Origin: Bacteroidia bacterium | GTDB lineage: Bacteria > Bacteroidota > Bacteroidia > M30B66 | NCBI GenBank assembly: GCA_018401705.1 | Contig: JAGYKL010000023.1 | Span: 1-54,301 of the forward strand | Direction: 5' to 3' | DNA length: 54,301 bases | Part shown: in pieces, positions 16,223 to 24,440 of the stretch | Layout of the letters: each line of letters opens with the position of its first letter | Position numbering within the stretch: the first letter of the stretch is position 1 | The notes under the pieces: model-generated | Told to the model about the DNA's origin: nothing | The model's input: only the letters and a program-made list of their open reading frames with translations | Database searches by the model: none | Made by a program: the position numbers and the translations under genes

Positions 16223-17191
16223 CTACTGTATAATCAATTTTTCAACAAGGCTTTCCCTGTTCTCAAACTGAACCATCACAAAATAAATTCCTTTGCTTAT
16301 GTTGTTGAAGCGATAATTAGGATTTGAAATCGAGTTAATTTGCTCAATCACTTTACCGTCAATTCCATATACAGTTATGTCATACACCTCGTTTTTTAAT
16401 TTCGCAAGGTTTATGTTCACCTCGCCATGGCTCGGATTAGGGAAAATAGAAAGAGAAGGCATTGAATTGGGTTCATTCAATGATGTTGGAAATCCTTCTC
16501 CCGGACTAAACACATAATCCCTGAAGTTTTCCATTACTGTTAAATCTGTAGCATCAACTCCATGATCTATCGGACCCGCCTCAACATTAACTCCTTTTAA
16601 TGCTTGTGTATAATCCGCATCTAGATGAATAAAAACGCCTTCATTTGTTTCGGCTCCTTCAAGCATAATCGTTTGTTCAAAATAATTGCGATCCCACAGG
16701 CCATGCATTTCAAATCCAGTGGTCATGCTTGAGCCAGCTCGTCCCTCTAAAGCCACGAACCGATATCCTGCAGTCCAACCCCAATGCATCGACGGAGCCT
16801 GAGGAGCAAGTGGATGTTGTGCAGGCCACACGCTGGGGTCACTTGTATTTGTGGGAGACTCAACTCCTATATGAAATTTTATTCCTTCAATATTTTCAAC
16901 GTTATAGGAACCCAACTCGGCAACTACATTTGAAGAGCCTTTTGCGAGGATATACACATCTGAATTTACTGGTGTTTCCTGACCTCCATCATGAATTATT
17001 GTGAATTTAGACATGTAATAATCAACTCGGTTAATTATAAATGTTTGCCCTATATCATTGCTTGCATTTTGATTAAATACAAAAGCTTCATTTCCGAGCA
17101 TGTGTTTAACAGTAAAAATGACATTTTTTTGAGCAGAGAGGTTGAAAGCAAAAAGCAAACAAGCTGCAATAAATGGTATTAGTTTTTTCAT
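16223..17191 (-). CDS. MbnP-like copper-binding protein with T9SS sorting domain
   Basis: The product has 322 residues and the signal peptide MKKLIPFIAACLLFAFNLSA. Residues ~22-230 match the MbnP family: 'FIINRVDYYMSKFTI' (~52-65), 'HPLAPQAPSMHWGWTAGYRF' (~126-145), 'FEMHGLW' (~160-166) and 'GVDATDLTVM'. In characterised MbnP, a Trp is converted to kynurenine by the di-haem partner MbnH and contributes to a copper site; the conserved 'HWGW' is the obvious region to inspect. A T9SS type A domain follows ('LSIFPNPSHGEVNI' to the end), so this copy is predicted to be exported to the surface. Two MbnH-like genes follow in the same operon. Confidence 0.9.
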   Translation of the reverse strand: MKKLIPFIAACLLFAFNLSAQKNVIFTVKHMLGNEAFVFNQNASNDIGQTFIINRVDYYMSKFTIIHDGGQETPVNSDVYILAKGSSNVVAELGSYNVENIEGIKFHIGVESPTNTSDPSVWPAQHPLAPQAPSMHWGWTAGYRFVALEGRAGSSMTTGFEMHGLWDRNYFEQTIMLEGAETNEGVFIHLDADYTQALKGVNVEAGPIDHGVDATDLTVMENFRDYVFSPGEGFPTSLNEPNSMPSLSIFPNPSHGEVNINLAKLKNEVYDITVYGIDGKVIEQINSISNPNYRFNNISKGIYFVMVQFENRESLVEKLIIQ

Positions 17192-17356
17192 GATAGTTTA
17201 TTATATGTTTTTAAACACAAGCTTATTAGCTCTTGTTTAAGATGAGTAAATGAAATTTTGCAAAGGGAATCTGCAATGGCATCTTTTGCTAAATATGTAG
17301 TCAAATGATGCTTTTGTCATGTAGACGTTTCGAAAATAATTATCCGAAACTAAATC

Positions 17357-17755
17357 TCAAATTAAAAGAGATTGGTATTTCTTATACAAACATTGTCGCA
17401 GCCCGTAATCTGGAGGGTCGATGCAGCTAGTAATAACGCTCTTCGGGAGCAGATAGAACAATGATTCTATTTCAAAATGACAAGCAAATTGAGAATTAAA
17501 TTTTTCGAATGAAATTTGAACTTGTTGCGTTTTCTGCTGAGAATCCTCAAGCTTTAGAAAGCTAAATTCGTCTTTACAGCAATCATTATCCATTTCTTCA
17601 TCTCCACAGCCACAATCGTGATCGTGAAAAGGGAAAGCAGAAATTGAGCTCAATTCTCCGCCGCAAAAATGTTTAGATATCGACAACCCTATGTTTGGTA
17701 GTAGATAAAGAAACAATAGCAGAATAACTGATAAAATTCTAATTGCTAAATTCAT
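17357..17755 (-). CDS. HYC_CC_PP-like small secreted or membrane protein
   Basis: ATG 17755 (132 residues) is preferred to TTG 17764 because the promoter box ends at 17762. An N-terminal hydrophobic segment (NLAIRILSVILLLFLYLLP) precedes a Cys- and His-rich region with 'KHFCGG' (~33-38), 'HDHDCGCGDEEMDNDCCKDE' (~48-67), 'DPPDYG' and a C-terminal 'LYKKYQSLLI'. This layout (H-C, CC, PP) is that of the HYC_CC_PP family of Bacteroidota, often linked to heavy-metal genes. Located 165 bases upstream of MbnP in the same direction, it probably belongs to the same copper-related function. A metal-binding role is inferred from the Cys/His cluster. Confidence 0.8.
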   Translation of the reverse strand: MNLAIRILSVILLLFLYLLPNIGLSISKHFCGGELSSISAFPFHDHDCGCGDEEMDNDCCKDEFSFLKLEDSQQKTQQVQISFEKFNSQFACHFEIESLFYLLPKSVITSCIDPPDYGLRQCLYKKYQSLLI

Positions 17756-17761
17756 TCTATA

Positions 17762-17791
17762 CAAACTTAGTCTTTTTAAATTTACATCAAA
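17762..17791 (-). promoter_or_regulatory. Consensus promoter TTTG-N18-TAAGTTTG before the HYC_CC_PP-like/MbnP genes
   Basis: Leftward TTTG (17788-17791) and TAAGTTTG (17762-17769) with an 18-base spacer match the Bacteroidota promoter consensus. The ATG at 17755 begins only 6 bases after the -7 box, so the transcript would be leaderless or nearly so. Confidence 0.6.
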
Positions 17792-17812
17792 AGTTCTGGG
17801 ATATCAAATTTT

Positions 17813-19093
17813 TCAATATTTAAATCTTTCAAAAGCCATTTTACTTAGCTGTTCGCGATGGTCTGGATGGGCAAGTTTAATAAGCTCTTTTGCACGCTTG
17901 TCCATATTAACACCAAATAAATTCACAGCTCCAAATTCTGTAACAACCCAATGTAAATGTCCGCGGGTTGTTACAACCCCGGCTCCTTCTTTTAAATATG
18001 GGACTATTCTTGATGAGCCGTTTTTAGTTGTTGAAGGAAGCGCAATAATTGGCTTGCCTTTATCTGATAAAGCAGCCCCTCTAATAAAATCCATTTGACC
18101 TCCAATACCCGAATATTGATAGGTGCCGATAGAATCAGAACAGACTTGTCCCGTTAAATCAATCTCTATGGCTGAGTTAATTGCACTTACTCTCGGGTTT
18201 TGACAAATTATTCTGGGGTCATTTACAAAACTTACTTCCAATGCTTTTACAACAGGATTATCATCCACAAAATCATAAAGCTTCTTTGTTCCCAATAAGA
18301 ATGAAGTAACACAATAGCCTTCTACAATCTTTTTCTTGGAATTGTTAATCACTCCACTTTTGATTAAGTCGATTGCGCCATCAGAGAACATTTCAGTGTG
18401 AATTCCTAAGTTTTTATGTTGGTTGAGATTCTTCAAAACAGCATCGGGAATACTGCCAATGCCTAGCTGCAATGTGGCACCATCATCAATTAATTCCGCC
18501 ACAATTTTTCCTATTTTTTCATGTGCTTCAGTACTTTTATCAGCATAGCTAACTTCTGGCAGTGGCTCATCAACCCAAACAACAAAATCAAATGCCGAAG
18601 CTGGTACAAAAGCATCTCCATGAACTCTTGGCATATTGGGATTTACCTGAGCTATTACCTTTTTCGCATGCTTCATGGCCGAATTGGCAACATCAACCGA
18701 AGTTCCTAAAGAACAATATCCGTGCGCATCTGGTGGTGAAACATGCAGAATTGCTACATCCAGGCTAATAATATTTCTTTCAAATAATAAAGGTATCTCA
18801 CTCAGAAACACTGGCGTATAGTCGCCCATTGAGCTATTAACTGCCTTCCTGTTGCTCTCAGACGCAAACAGCGAGTGAATAAAGAAGTGCCCTTCTAGCG
18901 ATGGGTCATTCAAATCAACTCCCTGCAATGTTATGCTAACAAGGCTAACCTGGCTTAACCTTTCTTTTTGAGCGATTAACTTTTTTACTAAATGAATAGG
19001 TGTTGCAGCGCTCCCTTGCACAAAAACAGTGTCGTTTGATTGAATAATACTTAGGGCTTCTTCTGCACTAACAAACGGAAGTTCATTTTTCAT
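17813..19093 (-). CDS. Acetyl-CoA hydrolase/transferase family CoA-transferase
   Basis: The product has 426 residues and is cytoplasmic. N-terminal 'NDTVFVQGSAATPIHLVKKL' and C-terminal 'SGIGGQMDFIRGAALS', 'KPIIALPSTTKNGSSRIVPYL' and 'HWVVTEFGAVNLFG' are hallmarks of the acetyl-CoA hydrolase / 4-hydroxybutyrate CoA-transferase family. 'GIGSIPDAVL' and 'HTEMFSDG' lie in the middle, the latter probably including the acylated Glu. It exchanges CoA between acyl-CoA and a free carboxylic acid, usually acetate, succinate or 4-hydroxybutyrate; the sequence alone does not settle which. Divergent from the amidohydrolase gene. A TAATTTTG box at 19110-19117 (leftward) may be its -7 element. Confidence 0.92.
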   Translation of the reverse strand: MKNELPFVSAEEALSIIQSNDTVFVQGSAATPIHLVKKLIAQKERLSQVSLVSITLQGVDLNDPSLEGHFFIHSLFASESNRKAVNSSMGDYTPVFLSEIPLLFERNIISLDVAILHVSPPDAHGYCSLGTSVDVANSAMKHAKKVIAQVNPNMPRVHGDAFVPASAFDFVVWVDEPLPEVSYADKSTEAHEKIGKIVAELIDDGATLQLGIGSIPDAVLKNLNQHKNLGIHTEMFSDGAIDLIKSGVINNSKKKIVEGYCVTSFLLGTKKLYDFVDDNPVVKALEVSFVNDPRIICQNPRVSAINSAIEIDLTGQVCSDSIGTYQYSGIGGQMDFIRGAALSDKGKPIIALPSTTKNGSSRIVPYLKEGAGVVTTRGHLHWVVTEFGAVNLFGVNMDKRAKELIKLAHPDHREQLSKMAFERFKY

Positions 19094-19185
19094 AAGCTAA
19101 TTAAAATAACAAAATTAGTTTACCCAGTTCATCAAGTCTATGATATTAATCATCTGATTTCATCCATATCATGTGTGAATTAAAG

Positions 19186-19219
19186 TTGGCAATAACAAAG
19201 GTTGCATTTTCTATCTTCG
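19186..19219 (+). promoter_or_regulatory. Probable promoter TTGG-N22-TATCTTCG for the amidohydrolase gene
   Basis: TATCTTCG (19212-19219) differs from TAnnTTTG at one base, and TTGG lies 22 bases upstream at 19186-19189. It falls inside the upstream extension of the open frame, which supports ATG 19240 as the true start. Confidence 0.4.
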
Positions 19220-19239
19220 GCTTTTCAAAATCAAAAACA

Positions 19240-22200
19240 ATGAATAAAATCATCCTACTCTTATTATCTATATGCTTGACTCAGTCTTCTTTGGCGCAAT
19301 CATCCAAGAAAAAACAAAAGGATAAAACTGAAAAGGAAAGTGACTGGGATGTTTATTCACCTCCGGGACCTTTTAAAGAAGTTAGTTTCGACCTGGACGA
19401 AGGTACATGGATGAATTTGGACGTAAGTCCTGATGGGAAAACAATTGTATTTGATTTATTGGGAGATATTTATTCTTTGCCCCTTAACGGGGGAGAAGCT
19501 ACCTTATTGAGAGGTGGACATCCTTACGAAGTGCAGCCTCGTTTCAGTCCCGATGGTTCACAAATTTCATTTACTTCCGACGCCGGAGGCGCAGATAATA
19601 TTTGGGTAATGGATACTAAGGGTAAGAATGCCCGTCAGGTGACTAAGGAAGATTTTCGTTTATTGAACAATGCAGTTTGGACCCCCGATGGGAAATACCT
19701 CATTGCAAGAAAGCATTTTACAAGCACTCGTTCTGCAGGAGCCGGAGAAATGTGGATGTATCATATCAGCGGAGGGGCTGGTTTACAACTCACAAAAAAG
19801 AAGAATGATCAACAAGATGCCGGAGAGCCTTTTGTTTCGCCTGATGGACAGTATGTTTATTTCTCTGAGGATGTTTATCCGGGAGGATATTTTCAGTATA
19901 ACAAAGACCCTAATAGTCAGATTTATGTGATTAAGAGATTAAATACCAAAACAGGTAATTTTGAAACTGTAGTAAGAGGGCCGGGTGGTGCAGTTAGGCC
20001 AACGCTGTCGCGGGATGGAGAGAAACTTGCCTTTGTAAGGCGAGTTCGTGAAAAGTCTGTGTTGTACATCAGAGATTTAGCTTCTGGCATTGATAAACCA
20101 TTATACACTGAGTTAAGCAAAGACCAGCAGGAAGCTTGGGCTATATTTGGAGTATACACAAACTTTAATTTTACCCCAGACGATAAGTCTATCATCATTT
20201 GGGCAAAGGGAAAAATCAGAAAAATTGATATTGCTTCGGGAAACTCTGAAATAATTCCATTTAAATTAAAGTCAAATCATAAAATTACTAATGCTCTTCA
20301 TTTTAAGCAAGAAGTAGCTCCCGACAGTTTTACTGTTAAAACAATACGACAAGCAATTACTTCTCCCGATGGCAAGCAGCTTGTGTTTAATGCTGTAGGT
20401 TATTTGTGGGTGAAGGATTTGCCTAATGGCAAGCCAAGGAGATTAACTAATTCGATGTATTTTGAATTTGAGCCTTCTTTTTCTCCTGATGGAAAACAAC
20501 TAACTTATGTCACCTGGAGCGACACTGCAATGGGAAGTGTAAATGTTATGAGTTGGCCTTCAGGAATGATTAGTAGTAAAAAAATTACTACTGAAAAAGG
20601 GATTTATCGCACACCTAAGTTTTCTCCTGATGGTAAGCAAATTGTTTTTGTAAAGGAAAGTGGAAATGATCATCAGGGTTTTATTTGGTGCAATAATCCA
20701 GGCATTTATTTGAGCGATGTAAATAATCCTAAGCCACGCAGAATACTGGAGGATGGAGAATATCCAAGCTTTTCAGCTAATGGAGATAGGATATTTTTCA
20801 TGACCGGGGGTTATTTATTCGCTGAGCTTGAAAAAGCATATAAAAGTTCTGATTTAAATGGATACGACATTCGTACTCATTATACATCAAAATATGCCAA
20901 CCAATTTGTTCCTAGTCCGGATAATAAATGGTTAATGTTTAATGAATTATTCAAGGTATATGTAACGCCGTTCATTCAAACCGGCAAAGCCATTGACTTA
21001 AACCAGGGAAGTAAATCTTATCCAGTGAAACAGGTTGCAAAAGATGCAGGAATTAATTTGCATTGGTCGGCTGATGGAAAAAAGCTTCACTGGACTTTGG
21101 GAGAGGAATATGTTACAATTAATTTAAGCGATGTTTTTAATGATGTTAACGAATTTCCAAAAGAGGAATTTCAACCTATAATGTCAGGAATGCCAATTAA
21201 TCTGAAATTAAAATCAGACAAGCCATCGGGATATTCCTATTACAAGAATGCTCGAATCGTTACTATGGAAGGCGATGAGGTTATTCAAAATGGTGGAATT
21301 TTAGTGAAAGATAATCGCATTGAACAAGTTGTTTCAGATTCGAAATTTGTTCCTCCAACTGGCTCAAAAGTAATTGACTGCACCGGTAAAACTATCATGC
21401 CTGGTTTAGTTGATGTTCATGCACATTTAGGAACATTTAGATATGGTTTAAGTCCTCAACAGCAATGGTCATATTTTGCCAATTTAGCTTTTGGCGTTAC
21501 AACAACACACGATCCCTCTTCAAATTCTGAAATGGTTTTTTCACAAAGCGAAATGGTTAAAGCGGGTAATATGGTTGGCCCTCGTATTTATTCTACTGGG
21601 ATTATTCTATATGGTGCAGATGGCGATTTTAAAGCAGAAATTAATTCTTTAGATGATGCCAGAAGTGCTTTGCGAAGGACTAAGGCTTTCGGGGCTTTTT
21701 CTGTTAAAAGCTATAATCAGCCACGAAGGAATCAGCGTCAGCAGGTTATTACCGCTGCGCGGGAGATGAACATGGAAGTTGTTCCTGAAGGCGGTTCCCA
21801 TTTCTTACATAATATGACAATGATATTAGATGGTCACACAGGAATTGAGCATAATATTCCTGTTCATGATATCTATAAAGATGTGGTAAGTCTTTGGAGC
21901 AGTTCAAATACAGGATATACACCAACACTGATAGTAAGTTATGGATCTATGAATGGAGAGTATTACTATTACGACAAAGACAATGTATGGGAGGATAAGC
22001 GATTGATGAATTTTACCCCACGAGCTATTGTTGATGCGAGAGCAAGGCATCGTGAAAAGGTGCCTGATGAAGAATATGAAACTGGTCACATCCGCGTGTC
22101 TCAATCGTGCAAGCAACTGGCTGATGCTGGAGTAAAAGTAAACCTAGGAGCACATGGTCAAATTCAAGGTTTGGGTGCTCACTGGGAATTGAAAATGCTA

Positions 22201-22542
22201 GCAGCAGGAGGTATGTCGCCATTGCAAGCTATTCGTTCTGCAACCATGAACGGAGCTTATTATATTGGGATGGAGGATGAAATTGGCAGCATTATATCCG
22301 GTAAACTGGCCGATTTTATAATTCTTGAAAATAATCCTTTGGATGACATCAATAATATATCATCTATTGTTACAACCGTTGCCAACGGCAGAGCATACAA
22401 TGCAATCACGATGGAAGAAATAGGATTAGATGCAAAACCTCGAATTCCGTTCTATTTTGAAACAGAATATGGAAATGAGGACTTTATATGGCATGATGAA
22501 ACTCATGGTTTTCATGGACATTCATGTGGATGCAGGAAGTAA
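19240..22542 (+). CDS. Secreted amidohydrolase with N-terminal WD40-like (TolB-type) beta-propeller
   Basis: The frame is open from ATG 19171, but ATG 19240 begins a proper signal peptide (MNKIILLLLSICLTQSSLAQ) and lies after a likely promoter; about 1100 residues. Around twelve PD40-type motifs (SPDGKTIVFD, SPDGSQISFTSD, SRDGEKLAFVR, SPDGKQLTYVTW, SPDNKWLMFNE and others) fill residues ~50-640 and form one or two propellers. The C-terminal ~410 residues are a metal-dependent amidohydrolase: 'HAHLG' (~727), 'EHNIPVHD', 'GAHGQIQGLGAHWEL' and the terminal 'GKLADFIILENNPL'. A His/Cys tail ('HGFHGHSCGCRK') ends the protein. It acts on C-N bonds of an unknown periplasmic or external substrate, perhaps peptides or derivatives selected by the propeller. 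Confidence 0.92.
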   Translation: MNKIILLLLSICLTQSSLAQSSKKKQKDKTEKESDWDVYSPPGPFKEVSFDLDEGTWMNLDVSPDGKTIVFDLLGDIYSLPLNGGEATLLRGGHPYEVQPRFSPDGSQISFTSDAGGADNIWVMDTKGKNARQVTKEDFRLLNNAVWTPDGKYLIARKHFTSTRSAGAGEMWMYHISGGAGLQLTKKKNDQQDAGEPFVSPDGQYVYFSEDVYPGGYFQYNKDPNSQIYVIKRLNTKTGNFETVVRGPGGAVRPTLSRDGEKLAFVRRVREKSVLYIRDLASGIDKPLYTELSKDQQEAWAIFGVYTNFNFTPDDKSIIIWAKGKIRKIDIASGNSEIIPFKLKSNHKITNALHFKQEVAPDSFTVKTIRQAITSPDGKQLVFNAVGYLWVKDLPNGKPRRLTNSMYFEFEPSFSPDGKQLTYVTWSDTAMGSVNVMSWPSGMISSKKITTEKGIYRTPKFSPDGKQIVFVKESGNDHQGFIWCNNPGIYLSDVNNPKPRRILEDGEYPSFSANGDRIFFMTGGYLFAELEKAYKSSDLNGYDIRTHYTSKYANQFVPSPDNKWLMFNELFKVYVTPFIQTGKAIDLNQGSKSYPVKQVAKDAGINLHWSADGKKLHWTLGEEYVTINLSDVFNDVNEFPKEEFQPIMSGMPINLKLKSDKPSGYSYYKNARIVTMEGDEVIQNGGILVKDNRIEQVVSDSKFVPPTGSKVIDCTGKTIMPGLVDVHAHLGTFRYGLSPQQQWSYFANLAFGVTTTHDPSSNSEMVFSQSEMVKAGNMVGPRIYSTGIILYGADGDFKAEINSLDDARSALRRTKAFGAFSVKSYNQPRRNQRQQVITAAREMNMEVVPEGGSHFLHNMTMILDGHTGIEHNIPVHDIYKDVVSLWSSSNTGYTPTLIVSYGSMNGEYYYYDKDNVWEDKRLMNFTPRAIVDARARHREKVPDEEYETGHIRVSQSCKQLADAGVKVNLGAHGQIQGLGAHWELKMLAAGGMSPLQAIRSATMNGAYYIGMEDEIGSIISGKLADFIILENNPLDDINNISSIVTTVANGRAYNAITMEEIGLDAKPRIPFYFETEYGNEDFIWHDETHGFHGHSCGCRK

Positions 22543-22688
22543 AGTATGTAAAAGTTAGCGATTTCATTAGGAATAGAATCTGTTATTGAGTTTTTTGTCG
22601 TACTTTGAGAAAAAATATGCTAAAATTGTGGTCTAAGTGAAATAATTTAGCTTTAGTAGCGTTTAAGGCGCAGTTTAAGTCCTCTTTT

Positions 22689-23864
22689 ATGAAAGTTCTA
22701 TTCGTTTCTATAATCGCAATGCTCGCAATATTGAGTTCTTGCGAGAAAAATCCTGTTTTAAGTGATGCACCCTTTGACTTTTCCTTTGTGAGAATTTCGG
22801 GAAGTGACGAGTCTTCTTTCAATGTCTCTTTTAAGTCTCAAGCTAAGGCTAATATCTCTGACGTTTATCAAGACGATTCAGGTAACTATCTAATTACCGG
22901 GAGTTTTATTAGCTCCATAAGATCAGCAAGTAATGAGTTATTTCTAATGAAATTAAGTCCTCTAGGCGACTTGATTTGGTCAAAGAAGTTTCAAGAGTAT
23001 AGCTATTTGAGAAATCTAAGATTCCTAACACGAGGAAATCAAGCATATTCAATTGTAGGGCAAGTTGAACAGAATTTAGATCAGGCTGGGGGATATGTCC
23101 AAAAAGCTTTGATACTTGAGTTTGATGAAGATGGAAATCTTACTTCAAATATTTATATGGATAGTAATGATATCATACCCTGGCTAAATTCAGCAGATGC
23201 TGCTGGTGAAAATATCACTTTTGTAGCTAGAGATGGTGCTTCTTCTGATGATTTAACTAAGCTTAAGCGATTCGACAGAGGTTCGGGATTCCTAGTTTGG
23301 GAAGTTGAAGCTCCAATGCAAGTGAATGCTCTGGCATCAACTATTGATGAAGGAGAGCTTGCTCTAGAAGTTGATTTTTCTCAATCAAACGGCTTTCCTG
23401 ATTGGTTTATTCAAAAGTTTTCTTCTTCAGGTGATTCTTTGTGGCTTATAAATATTGATAATTCGCAAACGTCTACCATTACAATTGGAGAAATTTCCTC
23501 TGCAGAAAATGGCGATTTTATTTTACCAATTTATAGTGGCTTCCCTAGTTCAAATGATGAAATTAGGAAGTACGATGCTTCCGGAAATTTAGTTTGGACT
23601 CATACTGTAAATAATGAATTGATACCTAGGGTTGCGTCAATTCGAAGTGAAAATTATTTTTATTTAAGCAATACTGGAGATCAAATTAATTTAAATAAAC
23701 TGGCTGTTAATTCGGGTCAGCTTCAGTGGACAAAAGCTTTGCCATACAATATGAATTATTCATGGAAGGTGCTTTCTGCTTCCGATGAGGGCGTTTTAGT
23801 TCACATAAGCGGTATTAATACCATGGTTAATACCTTATTTAAATATGATTCAATGGGCAATTAA
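22689..23864 (+). CDS. Lipoprotein with propeller-type repeats
   Basis: The product has 391 residues with a lipoprotein signal (MKVLFVSIIAMLAILSSC, lipobox LSSC). The mature part has repeats such as 'DVYQDDSGNYLITGSF', 'LMKLSPLGDLIWSKKF', 'LILEFDEDGNLTSN' and 'KYDASGNLVWTHTV'. This is the same style of SBBP-like propeller seen in the T9SS protein at 11193-13949, but here with a lipid anchor and no sorting domain. It is probably exposed at the outer membrane. Function unknown. The gene is monocistronic in appearance. Confidence 0.85.
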   Translation: MKVLFVSIIAMLAILSSCEKNPVLSDAPFDFSFVRISGSDESSFNVSFKSQAKANISDVYQDDSGNYLITGSFISSIRSASNELFLMKLSPLGDLIWSKKFQEYSYLRNLRFLTRGNQAYSIVGQVEQNLDQAGGYVQKALILEFDEDGNLTSNIYMDSNDIIPWLNSADAAGENITFVARDGASSDDLTKLKRFDRGSGFLVWEVEAPMQVNALASTIDEGELALEVDFSQSNGFPDWFIQKFSSSGDSLWLINIDNSQTSTITIGEISSAENGDFILPIYSGFPSSNDEIRKYDASGNLVWTHTVNNELIPRVASIRSENYFYLSNTGDQINLNKLAVNSGQLQWTKALPYNMNYSWKVLSASDEGVLVHISGINTMVNTLFKYDSMGN

Positions 23865-24029
23865 TTGACAGCCCTGAAGTAGAAATAAAACGAATTTGTA
23901 AAATCAGACTGAATACATCATCAATATTAAGGTTTGGTGATTTTTAGCATGAACAATTAAGAGTTTGGGATATTAACAATTCATGGTTAATTCATTTCGC
24001 ATACGTCTCTAATTTTCAGCTATTTCTGA

Positions 24030-24266
24030 ATGATATCTTTATTGAAAGAAAAATGTTTCGATATGATAAAATTATTTGGAATCATCAGTCTGCTTTTTTC
24101 ATTATTTCTCATACCACTTAATATCCGTCTGTTTTCGGATGCAATTCTAACCGATAACAATATGAATAGCTCGCTAAACTCGGGTTGTTGGATATTGTTT
24201 TCGTTTTTAATTTCAATAACTACGGCTTTGTTTTTCTTTGGAATTAAGGTTGTAAGGAGAGCTTAA
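24030..24266 (+). CDS. Small two-helix membrane protein, unknown
   Basis: A 78-codon frame (a second start, ATG 24063, is possible) encodes two strongly hydrophobic segments, around 'LFGIISLLFSLFLIPLNI' and 'WILFSFLISITTALFFFG', separated by a polar loop rich in Asn/Asp, with a basic end (KVVRRA). This layout looks like a real inner-membrane peptide rather than noise, but I recognise no family. It precedes a strong hairpin at 24331-24365. If it is not real, 23865-24440 is simply non-coding. Confidence 0.45.
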   Translation: MISLLKEKCFDMIKLFGIISLLFSLFLIPLNIRLFSDAILTDNNMNSSLNSGCWILFSFLISITTALFFFGIKVVRRA

Positions 24267-24330
24267 AGCATAGAAATGAAATTTTGCTCTGTTTTAAAAC
24301 AAGCGTAATTACAATTTTAGGTTTTCTTAA

Positions 24331-24365
24331 GGTTTATAGAAATGCTGAAAGCATTTCTATAAACC
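24331..24365. terminator. Perfect 15-bp hairpin with 5-base loop
   Basis: GGTTTATAGAAATGC (24331-24345) and its exact reverse complement (24351-24365) enclose TGAAA. There is no long T run on the right side; on the left, AATTTTAGGTTTTCTTAA precedes it. It lies 64 bases after the small membrane gene and 75 bases before the SulP gene, so it could be a terminator or a processing/attenuation structure. Confidence 0.55.
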
Positions 24366-24440
24366 CCTGATTTCTCATTCAGCATTTGGCTTTTGAATTA
24401 ATTTTATTCCTTTACGGGATAATCCATCCGCCTGCATACA

